A stretch of 32,287 nt of DNA from an uncultured Mollicutes bacterium (GCA_900542595.1 UQOB01000004.1:1-32287); one strand, 5' to 3'; counted from the first letter of the stretch, positions 23,311-32,092 are shown. The notes: a model not told the origin generated them from the letters alone. Made by a program: numbers and translations.

Positions 23311-25032
23311 TTATAGTGGTAAGTCCTTTTTCTTAAACCGCCAACTGCCGAGGATGAAGCCGACCAGACCGATAGCGAGTAAGGCTAGTAGTTCATATAC
23401 CCAGGTTATTCCACCTCCTAAGATATCGACGACATCGAAGAGGCTTAAGATAGAGACGTAGTTAAAAGCGTTTAAGGGATCCATCCGGATGACGGAGGGG
23501 ACGACTGGGCTTCCGAATAAGCCGAGCATCGTCGCTACTAAGAAGAACATCGAGATGCCGCCGCCGATGGCCATCGAACGTTTGCTTCTTTTCAACCAGC
23601 AAGAGGTGAGGAAGTTGATGCCCGCGATAGCGAATAGCGATAAGAAGGACCCGATATTCATGTAGAGGAGGGTCGTGAAGTTTAAAGCGGTTCTCGAAAG
23701 ATCAACGAAGAGTAAGCAGAGGCTTCCGATGAGAGAGGTCGCTAAGGTCATTAAGAACAAGGCACTCACCATGAACATCGCTTGGGTGAAGACGACTTGG
23801 CTTCGTTTGGTGGAAGTAGAGAGGACGTAAGCCATACTTCCCGTATCGACCTGACCAGCGATTAAGTTATTGCTGACCATGATGACGAAGATTAAGGGGA
23901 GTAAGAGGCCCGCTACCTTATAGAAGATCGTCCCGATGACCATCCCATAAAGGTCGAGTTCCCCGATTTCTTCAAGAGCGTTCGATACGTTTTCTGGTAA
24001 TTGAGTAAGGATAGTGGACGCGATATCGTTTTTAATATCGGTTTCGATTTTTAGCACTGCTTCTTGATAGGCTTCCGTCGTATCAAAAGAGGAAGGATCT
24101 AATTGACTGACTTCATAATCAAGCCGCGCTTGGTAGGTCACCATCGCGGAATCCGCTATTTTCCTAATATAAGCGAAGTCATAACCATAGCTGAGATAAG
24201 TTTCTTTATCGATGCCGAAGGATTCTAGACCGCTGACGATAGTGTCGATATAAGTTTCCTGCGTCATATTGCCGCCGAGCAAGATTCCTACCCCGTAAAG
24301 GGAACGGTCATTTTGGTAAGTCTTTCGTTCGTCCCCGTGGACGTAAGTTAAAGCATCAGTGGCTTTCTCGTCCTTTAAGAAAGCCGCATAGTCATTGGAA
24401 CTGATTTTACTGACTAAGGTTTGAATATCATATTGTTTCGGAGCAGAGCCTTCTAAATAAGAATCATATTGGCTATCGACAATTCCTCCGACATTGATAG
24501 TAAACTGCATGACTCCATAGATTTCGTACCATCTTTGATAGAATTCACTGGTGGAGTCATAGGAAATTTCTAAGTCCGGATACATCTCTTGGGTGACGGT
24601 GATTGCTGTGTAGGTCAAAGTGTACATTGTAGCGTTCTTCGTGGCTTCGGTTGTATACTTCGTGACTTTGTTCATCATGTCAGAGGGGTCTTCCGGATTA
24701 AAGGGATCAGCCTTATAGGCTTTTCCGTAATAATCGAGGAAGCCTTCATCGAAGGACTGCATGCCGTTAGAACCAACGTTGTAGTACGTTAAAGCGGTGT
24801 TTTGAATCTGGCTATCGAGGGTTTGCCTGACGATCGTTTCGGTGACGGAGTTGGTGAGGTCCGCGATGGAGCCAGAACCGCTGACGAGCATGACGAGGGC
24901 TAAAATCCCGCAGGTACAAGCGGTGATGATGCCCCACATTAAGCCGTTAGCCTTCCAGCTTTGTTTGAACAAAGCGGGACTGAATAAGGTTTCAGTCAGC
25001 TTCAGCTTGCGTCTTTCTTTCTTTTCTTTCAT
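23311..25032 (-). CDS. ABC-2 type exporter permease
   Basis: 573 residues. One N-terminal helix (LMWGIITACTCGILALVML, about residues 31-50) is followed by a large extracytoplasmic region (about 55-360) and then five helices in the C-terminal 200 residues (for example VAGLLLPLIFVIMVSN and LLALLAIGLVGFILGSW). This is the ABC-2 membrane-protein pattern with an enlarged outer loop. It forms the membrane part for the two ATPases encoded upstream in the same operon, overlapping the first by four bases. The single permease probably dimerises or contains both halves' function. Substrate unknown; drug, peptide or lipid export are all possible. Confidence 0.82.
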   Translation of the reverse strand: MKEKKERRKLKLTETLFSPALFKQSWKANGLMWGIITACTCGILALVMLVSGSGSIADLTNSVTETIVRQTLDSQIQNTALTYYNVGSNGMQSFDEGFLDYYGKAYKADPFNPEDPSDMMNKVTKYTTEATKNATMYTLTYTAITVTQEMYPDLEISYDSTSEFYQRWYEIYGVMQFTINVGGIVDSQYDSYLEGSAPKQYDIQTLVSKISSNDYAAFLKDEKATDALTYVHGDERKTYQNDRSLYGVGILLGGNMTQETYIDTIVSGLESFGIDKETYLSYGYDFAYIRKIADSAMVTYQARLDYEVSQLDPSSFDTTEAYQEAVLKIETDIKNDIASTILTQLPENVSNALEEIGELDLYGMVIGTIFYKVAGLLLPLIFVIMVSNNLIAGQVDTGSMAYVLSTSTKRSQVVFTQAMFMVSALFLMTLATSLIGSLCLLFVDLSRTALNFTTLLYMNIGSFLSLFAIAGINFLTSCWLKRSKRSMAIGGGISMFFLVATMLGLFGSPVVPSVIRMDPLNAFNYVSILSLFDVVDILGGGITWVYELLALLAIGLVGFILGSWRFKKKDLPL

Positions 25033-25946
25033 GCGTGTCCCTCCTTTTTCAGTTTAGACATAACTTGGTCAAAGTATTTTTCTAAGGTGAATTTAACTTC
25101 GCTGATGAACTTCACTTGGTATTTTGTGAGGATGTCCATCAGGTTATTAATCTGATCTTTCTTAATGGAAATGGTCGCTTGGTTATATTGCTTTTGGACC
25201 CGGATGATATTGAAACCTTCCCTTTGGAAATCTTCGAAGTCTTTCCGGTTAGTGAACTCAATTTTGAAATCTCTAACCGGCCTATTATTGATGATATCGA
25301 GCGAGACAATATCGACGATTCTTCCTTCGTTAATTAAGGCCACCCGGTCACAGGTATCTTCAATTTCTTGGAAAGTATTGGTCGACATCAAGATGGTTTT
25401 ACCGGCTTGGTGTTGTTTTTTCACGATATCGAGGAAGGTTTCCCGCATCAAGGGGTCGAGGCCTGTCGTCGGTTCATCCATGATAAGGATAGGGGGATTA
25501 TGCATGATCGCCGCGATGAGAGCGGTCTTTTGTTTCATCCCTTTGCTCATTCTTTTGAGGTTAGCTCTCGGGTCGAGCTGTAAATCATCGATCAATTCTT
25601 TGGCATAGTTTAAATCTTTAATCCCAAAGAATTCGGCTTGGCTCTTAAAGAAGGAAATCCCCGTTCTTAAATCAGGGAAACCGATTTCGCCTGGGACGTA
25701 ACCGATGGTTTTCGCAATCGTGGAGGAGTTTTCCCAAGAACTAAGACCATTGACGGAGACTTTACCGGAGGTTGGTTTAATGAAACCGATGATGGACCGG
25801 ATGAGAGTGGTTTTTCCCGCCCCGTTAGCGCCCACAAGCCCCAGCATCTCGCCTTCTTTAATCTCTAAAGAAACATCAAAGATGCCCCGGTTTTCCCCGT
25901 AGTCTTTAGTGAGGTGCTCAGCTTGAATAATCACTTTATCCTTCAT
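25029..25946 (-). CDS. ABC exporter ATPase A with degenerate H-loop
   Basis: 305 residues. Walker A is GANGAGKT (39-46), a weakened signature MSKGMKQK precedes Walker B (ILIMDEPTTGLDP), and a roughly 90-residue C-terminal domain follows. The switch His normally found after the D-loop is replaced by Asn: ILMSTNTFQEIED, N190, where the sister ATPase has LLSSHIF. The Q-loop Gln is also absent (YVPGEI), as in the sister protein. The pair probably forms a heterodimer with one normal and one weakened ATP site. The gene overlaps both neighbours by four bases (ATGA type), so the three are tightly coupled. Confidence 0.88.
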   Translation of the reverse strand: MKDKVIIQAEHLTKDYGENRGIFDVSLEIKEGEMLGLVGANGAGKTTLIRSIIGFIKPTSGKVSVNGLSSWENSSTIAKTIGYVPGEIGFPDLRTGISFFKSQAEFFGIKDLNYAKELIDDLQLDPRANLKRMSKGMKQKTALIAAIMHNPPILIMDEPTTGLDPLMRETFLDIVKKQHQAGKTILMSTNTFQEIEDTCDRVALINEGRIVDIVSLDIINNRPVRDFKIEFTNRKDFEDFQREGFNIIRVQKQYNQATISIKKDQINNLMDILTKYQVKFISEVKFTLEKYFDQVMSKLKKEGHA

Positions 25947-26887
25947 AAAGCCCCTCCATATTTCTTATCTTCTTTGTAGAATTTCATGAAGTAGTCTTCG
26001 AGGCTTTCTTTTCGGTTCGAGAAATCGACAACCTCGTATTTCGTTAAACCTTTGATCAAACGATTGATATCTTTATCGTTGATAGCTAAGAAGACATTAG
26101 CTTGTTTTAAATCATGATTCACAATCGTGCAGTATTTATATTTCCCGATATCTTTGATGAAGGTTTCCGCCATAGCGGGGGTTTTAAAGAAGACGTCATA
26201 ATATTTGACCGCTGCATGTTTTAAATCATTAGCGACAAACGTACTAACTAGTCTCCCATCTTTAATGATGCTGATTCGATCACACGTCGCATCGACTTCG
26301 CTGAAGATGTGGGAAGAAAGTAGAATCGTTTTTCCCCGTTCTTTTTCTTTCTTAACGACATTGATGAACACTTCTTGCATAATCGGGTCAAGACCGCTCG
26401 TCGGTTCATCCATAATGAGGACTTCCGGGTCATGCATAAAAGCGACCGTAATCGCTAATTTTCGCTTTTGCCCCAAGGACATTTTCTTGGTATCACCTTT
26501 TAAAATATTGTCCTCTAAAGAGAAAGTATTAAGGATTTGTCTGACCCGGTCATTATCGTGAATTCCTTGCATATCCTGCATCATTTTTATGAATTCGAAG
26601 CCGGTTAGGCCCGCTGGTAAAGCAATTTCCCCCGGAATATAACCTACTTTATTTAAGAATTTATAATAGTTTTTAAAGCTTTCTAAACCGAAGATTTCGG
26701 TTTCCCCTTTATCGGGTTTCGAGAAACCCATCAAGTGACGGATGGTGGTACTCTTACCAGCCCCGTTAGGTCCTAAGAAACCGAAGACCTCACTCTTGGG
26801 GATTTGGAAAGTTACATCAAAAACCCCACGGCCTTCGCCGTAGTCTTTGGTTAAGTCGTTAACGAAGATGATAGGAGTGTCATTCAT
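25943..26887 (-). CDS. ABC exporter ATPase B
   Basis: 314 residues, first gene of the exporter operon. Walker A is GPNGAGKST (39-47), the signature MSLGQKRK lies at 136-143, Walker B VLIMDEP ends with E161, and the switch His is H193 (LLSSHIF). The beginning is closely parallel to ATPase A (LTKDYGEGRGVFDV versus LTKDYGENRGIFDV), pointing to gene duplication. It keeps all catalytic residues and is probably the active partner of the pair. Its start lies 75 bases from the divergent TetR-family gene. Confidence 0.9.
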   Translation of the reverse strand: MNDTPIIFVNDLTKDYGEGRGVFDVTFQIPKSEVFGFLGPNGAGKSTTIRHLMGFSKPDKGETEIFGLESFKNYYKFLNKVGYIPGEIALPAGLTGFEFIKMMQDMQGIHDNDRVRQILNTFSLEDNILKGDTKKMSLGQKRKLAITVAFMHDPEVLIMDEPTSGLDPIMQEVFINVVKKEKERGKTILLSSHIFSEVDATCDRISIIKDGRLVSTFVANDLKHAAVKYYDVFFKTPAMAETFIKDIGKYKYCTIVNHDLKQANVFLAINDKDINRLIKGLTKYEVVDFSNRKESLEDYFMKFYKEDKKYGGAL

Positions 26888-26899
26888 AATTTCGTACCC

Positions 26900-26934
26900 T
26901 AGTATGATTTTGTACTATAGTTTGAAAATTTCAA
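26900..26934. promoter_or_regulatory. Divergent promoter region with two inverted repeats, likely TetR operator
   Basis: TAGTA (26900-26904) and TACTA (26913-26917) form one inverted repeat with an 8-nt spacer. TTGAAA-A-TTTCAA (26922-26934) forms a near-perfect palindrome whose left arm could serve as a -35 for the regulator gene. The 74-base gap between divergent genes holds little else. Which repeat the regulator binds is not decidable by eye. Confidence 0.45.
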
Positions 26935-26961
26935 GAAAAAGATGTAATTTAATGGTGAGAT

Positions 26962-27546
26962 ATGGAAAAAGACAAACTGAATGAGAAAAAACCTTATCGA
27001 AATGCGATAAGAAACAAGAACGCGATCGTGAATGCTTTCCGCACGCTCTTCTACCGGGACTATGATGTCGATAACATCACCATCAAAGACCTCATTGAAC
27101 TAGCGGATGTCTCGAAAAGCACGTTCTACGCTCACTTTCAGGATATCGATGAAGTCTTTAAAGAGTTTGAAGAAGAAACCTTTGAAGTCATCGATAAAGC
27201 CATCGATGAATATGTGAAAGCCCATAAGAAAGAAAGCTTGCCTTTCATCAATGGGATTCTTTCCTATATGAAGAAGAATGAAGAAATTTATGGGGCCATG
27301 TTATCCTCCCGTTTCGAAGGCCAATTCGTGGAACGCCTCCAACTTCTTTTATCTTCGAGATTACAAAATGACCCCGCTTTCTTAGAAGTTTGGGGAAAAA
27401 ATAAATATCAAGATGCGCAAATCACCTTTTTAGCTAACGGCATCGTGAAAGTCATCGGGGATGTTTTCCAAAAGAAAATTAAGATGACGATGGATGAACT
27501 CGCTTCCTTCCTCGATTCGATGATAAAAGGCGTTCTTCACAAGTAA
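26962..27546 (+). CDS. TetR/AcrR-family transcriptional regulator
   Basis: 194 residues. The N-terminal helix-turn-helix occupies about residues 13-60 (KNAIVNAFRTLFYRDYDVDNITIKDL, ending in VSKSTFYAHFQDIDEVF, the typical recognition helix and following segment). The C-terminal helical ligand domain is unspecific in sequence. Divergent position next to the two-ATPase exporter operon makes it the probable repressor of that operon, inducible by the exported compound. A weak ribosome site (GGTGAG) precedes the ATG. It ends at the base directly before the stop codon of the facing gene. Confidence 0.88.
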   Translation: MEKDKLNEKKPYRNAIRNKNAIVNAFRTLFYRDYDVDNITIKDLIELADVSKSTFYAHFQDIDEVFKEFEEETFEVIDKAIDEYVKAHKKESLPFINGILSYMKKNEEIYGAMLSSRFEGQFVERLQLLLSSRLQNDPAFLEVWGKNKYQDAQITFLANGIVKVIGDVFQKKIKMTMDELASFLDSMIKGVLHK

Positions 27547-28350
27547 TTATTTTTCTTTTTTTTCTTCGGTTTTAATTTCTTCTGCTTGTTTCTTACGGAA
27601 GATTTTTTCATTTACCCAAGTGGTGAAATGGTCAAATAACTTCATCAGTTGTTCACTATAGATGAAGCAGAGGACCGCGGCCGCAATCGCGAGGACACAT
27701 AAAACAATGATCAACGCGATTCCCCAAGGTTCGGTGTAGGGGATATATTCCCCAGATAAGAAAAGGAGGTTCCCAAAGATACTGATAGGCCTTGTTAATA
27801 GTTGAATGATGGTGAAACTGATGTACCCGATGGGGAGGATTCCCCCTAACGCGCAGATGAAGTCATCAGGAAAGAAGGGGAAGATAAACATGAAGACCAT
27901 GACGACAACTTCTTTCCCTTTAAATTTCTTGAGCCAGGCATCTACCTTATCTTGCCCGCCGACAAGCCAGCCAACGAAGGGTTTCCCAATCACGCGTCCT
28001 AGAAAGAAGGCAAAGACACTTCCTAAGACGATACCGATATAGCTATAGATAAAAGATAGCCATACGCTACCGAAAAGGACATTACCCGCTAAGATGGTGA
28101 CAGTGGAAGGAATAGGGATAAAGGTGACTTGCAAGAAAGAAATGATGATAAAAATCACTGGTCCCCACACCCCGAAACCATTGACGAATTCTTGGATTTG
28201 TTCCGAGGTAATATCGGTTAAACCAAAATGCTTTAAAACAAAATAGAGGGGAATTAAGATAGCCGCGATGACTAGAAGCGAAAGCCCAAGCTTTAAGAGA
28301 AACTTCTTAAGCGCTTTTTTCTTTTCTTCAGTCCACGGGATCTTGGTCAT
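27547..28350 (-). CDS. TVP38/TMEM64 (VTT-domain) membrane protein
   Basis: 267 residues, integral membrane. The VTT (DedA-like, SNARE-associated) domain is recognised by SFLQVTFIPIPSTVTILAGN, a Gly-rich helix with FFLGRVIGKPFVGWLVGG, and the hallmark IFPFFPDDFICALGGI. A C-terminal extra helix and a Lys/Glu-rich cytoplasmic tail follow. Relatives act in lipid scrambling or membrane homeostasis; the role here is not known. The gene overlaps the upstream MATE gene by 23 bases and so shares its transcript. Its stop abuts that of the convergent TetR gene with no spacer, and I see no terminator. Confidence 0.88.
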   Translation of the reverse strand: MTKIPWTEEKKKALKKFLLKLGLSLLVIAAILIPLYFVLKHFGLTDITSEQIQEFVNGFGVWGPVIFIIISFLQVTFIPIPSTVTILAGNVLFGSVWLSFIYSYIGIVLGSVFAFFLGRVIGKPFVGWLVGGQDKVDAWLKKFKGKEVVVMVFMFIFPFFPDDFICALGGILPIGYISFTIIQLLTRPISIFGNLLFLSGEYIPYTEPWGIALIIVLCVLAIAAAVLCFIYSEQLMKLFDHFTTWVNEKIFRKKQAEEIKTEEKKEK

Positions 28351-29827
28351 GATTATTGTTAATAGTACCAGTATTTCCTAACGGAGCGGGTTTTCTTTTT
28401 AAACTCTTAAGCCCGAATTCACCCTTTAAGTCTTCTTTGGTGAACTTATTGATAGCGATGATCATCGCGGGAATTAATACTAAATCACTGACAATCCACG
28501 CCGCGGGGTTACTGAAACAGAGACCGGTCCACCCAAAGAGGTGAGATAAAAGCAGAGCCGCCCCGATTCTCATCAAAAGCTCAATCGCCCCAACAATCAT
28601 CGTGATGACCGTTTTTCCTAGACCCTGCAAACTACTTCGCAAAATATAAAGAGTTACTAGCAAGGCATAGAACAAAAGGTCAATCATCATATAGAATTGG
28701 GTCGCTTCTAGAAGTAACGGATCTTGGTTACTGCTGAAGAGGAGAGAAATATAAGGGGTTAAAGGGATGAGGATAGCGGCCAAAATAGCGACCGTCACTA
28801 AACCCATCAGCATCCCTTGGATGAGACCTTTTTTAATTCTCTTTAAGTCTCGAGAACCATAGTTTTGCCCGCAGAAAGTCGACATCGTTGTCCCGATAGC
28901 GAGAATAATACAGTTACTGAAACTATCGATCTTACCAGCATTTCCGTAAGCGGTACTATAGAGAACCGGTTCCATTTCACCGGCCGGGTTCATTTGGAAA
29001 GCCCCCGGGATGACACCTAAACTATTGACCGCCCCTTGTTGGACTAATAAGCCGATTCCGATGATGGAGTTTTGGAAAGCTAAAGGTAAACTAATTTTTA
29101 AATCATAAAGTAAGAGAGGAACATCGTTTTTTCGAATGATTAAATCCCCGAACTTTAAGCGGATATCTTTAAATCTCGCGAATAAAACAATGAAAGATAT
29201 AATGGCAGCTAATAAGTTACTGAGAACGGTCGCTAAAGCGGCACCGACGGTTCCGAGGTTAAAGACAGCAACGAATAAGTAGTCCCCTCCAACGTTAAAC
29301 AAAGCCGCGACAATTAAGGCGATTAAAGGAGTAGTGCTATCACCTAAACTTCTTAAGATGAAAGTCGCCATGTTATAGAAGATGGTGCAGATTAAACCGG
29401 CGAAAATAGTGAATAGATAATCGTAAGCGTAATCGAAGATACTAGCGTCCGTTTTAAGTAAGACGAGCATCGGTCCACAGATGGCAAGCCCAATAGCGGT
29501 CAACACGACCCCGATGACAAGCGAAACCACTAACGACATCGCGACCGCTTTCTTTAAATTGACCTTATCTTTAGCGCCGAAATATTGGGCAATCGGGATC
29601 GCTAAGCCACCGGTTAACCCGGAAGCGAAGCCGATGATAAAGAAAGAAGCCGAGCCAGTGCAGTTAACACCGGTTAAGGCGGCTTGCCCCATTACTTGCC
29701 CGACGATAATCGCATCAACAATCGAATAGAGCTGTTGAAAAATGTTCCCGATTAAAAGGGGGACCATAAAAAGGAGCAGCCCTTTGATGATGCTGCCTTT
29801 GGTCATGTCTAACTTAAACAGATTCAT
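28328..29827 (-). CDS. MATE-family multidrug/cation exporter
   Basis: 499 residues with about 12 helices in two related halves. The start of the domain, LLFMVPLLIGNIFQQLYSIV followed by DAIIVGQVMGQAALTGV, and the second-half counterpart GTTMSTFCGQNYGSRD, are typical of MatE proteins of the DinF/NorM group. Members expel drugs or toxic metabolites using Na+ or H+ gradients. The ATG at 29827 has no evident ribosome binding site. It heads a two-gene operon with the VTT protein and is divergent from clpB. Confidence 0.92.
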   Translation of the reverse strand: MNLFKLDMTKGSIIKGLLLFMVPLLIGNIFQQLYSIVDAIIVGQVMGQAALTGVNCTGSASFFIIGFASGLTGGLAIPIAQYFGAKDKVNLKKAVAMSLVVSLVIGVVLTAIGLAICGPMLVLLKTDASIFDYAYDYLFTIFAGLICTIFYNMATFILRSLGDSTTPLIALIVAALFNVGGDYLFVAVFNLGTVGAALATVLSNLLAAIISFIVLFARFKDIRLKFGDLIIRKNDVPLLLYDLKISLPLAFQNSIIGIGLLVQQGAVNSLGVIPGAFQMNPAGEMEPVLYSTAYGNAGKIDSFSNCIILAIGTTMSTFCGQNYGSRDLKRIKKGLIQGMLMGLVTVAILAAILIPLTPYISLLFSSNQDPLLLEATQFYMMIDLLFYALLVTLYILRSSLQGLGKTVITMIVGAIELLMRIGAALLLSHLFGWTGLCFSNPAAWIVSDLVLIPAMIIAINKFTKEDLKGEFGLKSLKRKPAPLGNTGTINNNHDQDPVD

Positions 29828-29833
29828 AAGCAG

Positions 29834-29851
29834 AAGTATTTTATAATACTT
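29834..29851. promoter_or_regulatory. AT-rich hairpin in the MATE-clpB divergent region
   Basis: AAGTATT (29834-29840), TTAT and AATACTT (29845-29851) form a perfect 7-bp stem. On the plus strand it is followed by T residues like a terminator, but no plus-strand gene ends here. On the minus strand it overlaps a TATAAA-like -10 for the MATE gene, so an operator or promoter role is more likely. Confidence 0.3.
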
Positions 29852-29902
29852 TTTTTAATTTGCTAGAGGGAAGATAAAAAGTTTGACACTGGTCTTATAA
29901 AA

Positions 29903-29929
29903 TTAGCAGTTAAACATTGCGACTGCTAA
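29903..29929. promoter_or_regulatory. Variant CIRCE element (HrcA operator)
   Basis: The arms TTAGCAGTT (29903-29911) and GACTGCTAA (29921-29929) flank exactly nine bases, the 9-9-9 architecture of CIRCE. The canonical arms are TTAGCACTC and GAGTGCTAA. Position 7 of the left arm and its partner on the right are both swapped (C to G, G to C), so dyad symmetry is kept. It lies 38 bases before the clpB start and overlaps its likely promoter. Confidence 0.8.
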
Positions 29930-29960
29930 TTTCTTCATTATAATGAGGAGAGTAAGGAGG
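29917..29960 (+). promoter_or_regulatory. clpB promoter and ribosome binding site
   Basis: TTGCGA (29917-29922) and a perfect TATAAT (29939-29944) are 16 bases apart; the -35 lies within the CIRCE-like element, so repressor binding would block polymerase. AAGGAGG (29954-29960) precedes the ATG by seven bases. A TTGACA at 29883-29888 has no -10 at the right distance. Confidence 0.6.
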
Positions 29961-29967
29961 ACAAATT

Positions 29968-32085
29968 ATGGAAATGCGAATGGAACCAAACTATGAACAA
30001 GACGAGAACGTCTTGGAAAAATTTGGCCGTGATATTTGTCAATCAGTCCGCGACGGAAAAATTGATCCCGTCATCGGGCGAGATGAAGAAATCCGAAAAG
30101 TTATTCAAGTTTTAGCAAGAAAAACGAAAAATAACGTCATCCTCTTAGGCGAACCTGGGGTCGGTAAGACCGCGATTGTGGAAGGGCTCGCTGAACGGAT
30201 TGTGAAAAACGATGTACCCAATACATTGAAAGATAAAATGGTTTATGAACTCGATATGGGGGCCCTTGTTGCGGGTGCGAAGTATCGAGGTGAATTTGAG
30301 GAACGGTTAAAAGCCATCCTCAATAAGATTAAAGATAGCCAAGGGAAAATCATCCTCTTTATCGATGAAATTCACTTGATTGTCGGAGCTGGTAAAACCG
30401 ATGGGGCGCTGGATGCTTCTAATATGCTTAAACCGCTCTTAGCCAGAGGGGAAATTAAGTGTATCGGGGCGACCACCCTCAACGAATACCGGGAATACAT
30501 TGAAAAAGACCGGGCTTTGGAACGGCGGTTTCAACCCGTCATGGTGAGTGAACCCACCGTTGAAGATACCATCAGTATTTTACGGGGTTTAAAGGAACGC
30601 TTTGAAAGCTTCCACGGGGTGAGAATCACCGATAACGCTTTGGTTATGGCGGCAACCCTCAGTAACCGTTACATCACCAACCGTTTCTTACCCGATAAAG
30701 CCATCGACCTCGTCGATGAAGCTTGCGCGGGTATCAAAGTGGAAATCGAAAGCATGCCGACCGAACTCGATGAAATTAACCGGAAGATCCGGCAAAACGA
30801 AATCGAACGGGTGGAACTGCAAAAGGAAGATGATGAAAGCTCAAAACGGAGACTTGAAATCATCAATAAAGAATTAGCGGATGAAAAAGCCCAACTAGAT
30901 GTCTTAACCAAGAAATGGGAAGACGAAAAGAAAGATATTCAAGAAGCGAAAGACTTAAAAACGAAGCTTGAAAAAGCCAAGTTTAATCTAGAACAATACT
31001 TCTCGAATGGGGACTACGCGAAAGCGAGTGAACTCCAATATCGGACGATTCCAGCTTACCAAAAGAGACTTCAAGAATTAACTAACAACCCGGAAAAAGA
31101 CCGGATTGTCAGCGAAGTCGTCGATGGAGAAGAAATCGCGAAGATTGTGAGTAGAATGACCGGCATTCCAGTCTCCAGAATTCAAAAGGGTGACCGGGAA
31201 AAAGTGTTGGAACTCAAAGACACTTTAGCGATGAGAGTGAAAGGGCAAGATGAAGCCATCACTAAGGTCGCTAATGCGATTCTCCGTCAACGAGCGGGGA
31301 TTAATAATCCCAATCGTCCGATCGGTTCCTTCCTCTTCTTAGGCCCCACCGGTGTCGGGAAGACGGAAGTCGCGCGAGCGCTTGCGGAAGCCTTGTTTGA
31401 TAACGAAAACAACATCATTCGGATCGATATGTCCGAATATATGGAAAAGTTCTCGGTCAGCCGTTTAATCGGGGCTCCGCCTGGCTACGTCGGGTATGAA
31501 GAAGGGGGACAACTGACGGAAAAGGTGAGGAGAAATCCTTATTCTATCGTCTTGTTCGATGAAATCGAAAAGGCCCATCCGGAAGTCTTTAACCTTTTAC
31601 TTCAACTCTTGGATGATGGACGTCTCACCGATAGCCAAGGAAGAGTGGTCGACTTTAAGAACACGGTCATCATCATGACTAGTAACTTAGGGTCCGAATA
31701 CCTGCTTCAAGGAAAACGGGAAGAAGTGGTTAAACTTCTCCACCGGACCTTTAAACCAGAATTCCTTAACCGGATCGATGAAATCGTCTACTTCCATCCG
31801 TTAACTAAGGATGTACAACTTCAAATCGTCGATAAACTTCTCAAGGAACTCGCGGTGCGTCTGCAAGACCAATACTTCGATGTCACCTTTAGCACTAAGC
31901 TGAAGAAATGGGTTCTTGACCAAGCTTATAACGAAGAATTTGGGGCCCGACCCTTAAAGCGGTTCATCCAAGACAAGATTGAAACGAGCCTCGCCGAATA
32001 CATCATGAAGAACGAAATGCATATCAACACTCCGTACATGATTGATGTCAATGACGATAAGATCGTTTTAAGCCCTAGAAAATAA
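29968..32085 (+). CDS. clpB: ClpB-type disaggregase lacking the N-terminal domain
   Basis: 705 residues, cytoplasmic AAA+ unfoldase that, with DnaK, rescues aggregated proteins. The first AAA module has Walker A GEPGVGKT (61-68), pore loop GAKYRGEF, Walker B with E134 (LFIDEIH) and arginine-finger region RALERRF. A coiled-coil middle domain of about 105 residues (about 270-375) follows, then the second module with Walker A GPTGVGKT (459-466), pore loop GYVGYEEGG, E532 (LFDEIEKAH) and FLNRID. The long middle domain, and absence of a ClpP-binding loop, favour ClpB over ClpC. Walker A1 lies near residue 206 in full-length ClpB, so about 145 N-terminal residues are missing. The strong ribosome site and CIRCE directly upstream show that this short form is the real gene product. 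Confidence 0.93.
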   Translation: MEMRMEPNYEQDENVLEKFGRDICQSVRDGKIDPVIGRDEEIRKVIQVLARKTKNNVILLGEPGVGKTAIVEGLAERIVKNDVPNTLKDKMVYELDMGALVAGAKYRGEFEERLKAILNKIKDSQGKIILFIDEIHLIVGAGKTDGALDASNMLKPLLARGEIKCIGATTLNEYREYIEKDRALERRFQPVMVSEPTVEDTISILRGLKERFESFHGVRITDNALVMAATLSNRYITNRFLPDKAIDLVDEACAGIKVEIESMPTELDEINRKIRQNEIERVELQKEDDESSKRRLEIINKELADEKAQLDVLTKKWEDEKKDIQEAKDLKTKLEKAKFNLEQYFSNGDYAKASELQYRTIPAYQKRLQELTNNPEKDRIVSEVVDGEEIAKIVSRMTGIPVSRIQKGDREKVLELKDTLAMRVKGQDEAITKVANAILRQRAGINNPNRPIGSFLFLGPTGVGKTEVARALAEALFDNENNIIRIDMSEYMEKFSVSRLIGAPPGYVGYEEGGQLTEKVRRNPYSIVLFDEIEKAHPEVFNLLLQLLDDGRLTDSQGRVVDFKNTVIIMTSNLGSEYLLQGKREEVVKLLHRTFKPEFLNRIDEIVYFHPLTKDVQLQIVDKLLKELAVRLQDQYFDVTFSTKLKKWVLDQAYNEEFGARPLKRFIQDKIETSLAEYIMKNEMHINTPYMIDVNDDKIVLSPRK

Positions 32086-32092
32086 GAGAATT

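Noticed and set aside
25165..25608. Plus-strand frame of 147 codons inside ATPase A
   Set aside because: The opposite strand encodes clear ABC ATPase motifs over the same bases.
29968..32085. ClpC with ClpP partnership
   Set aside because: The middle domain has ClpB length and no ClpP-binding loop is seen in the second AAA module.
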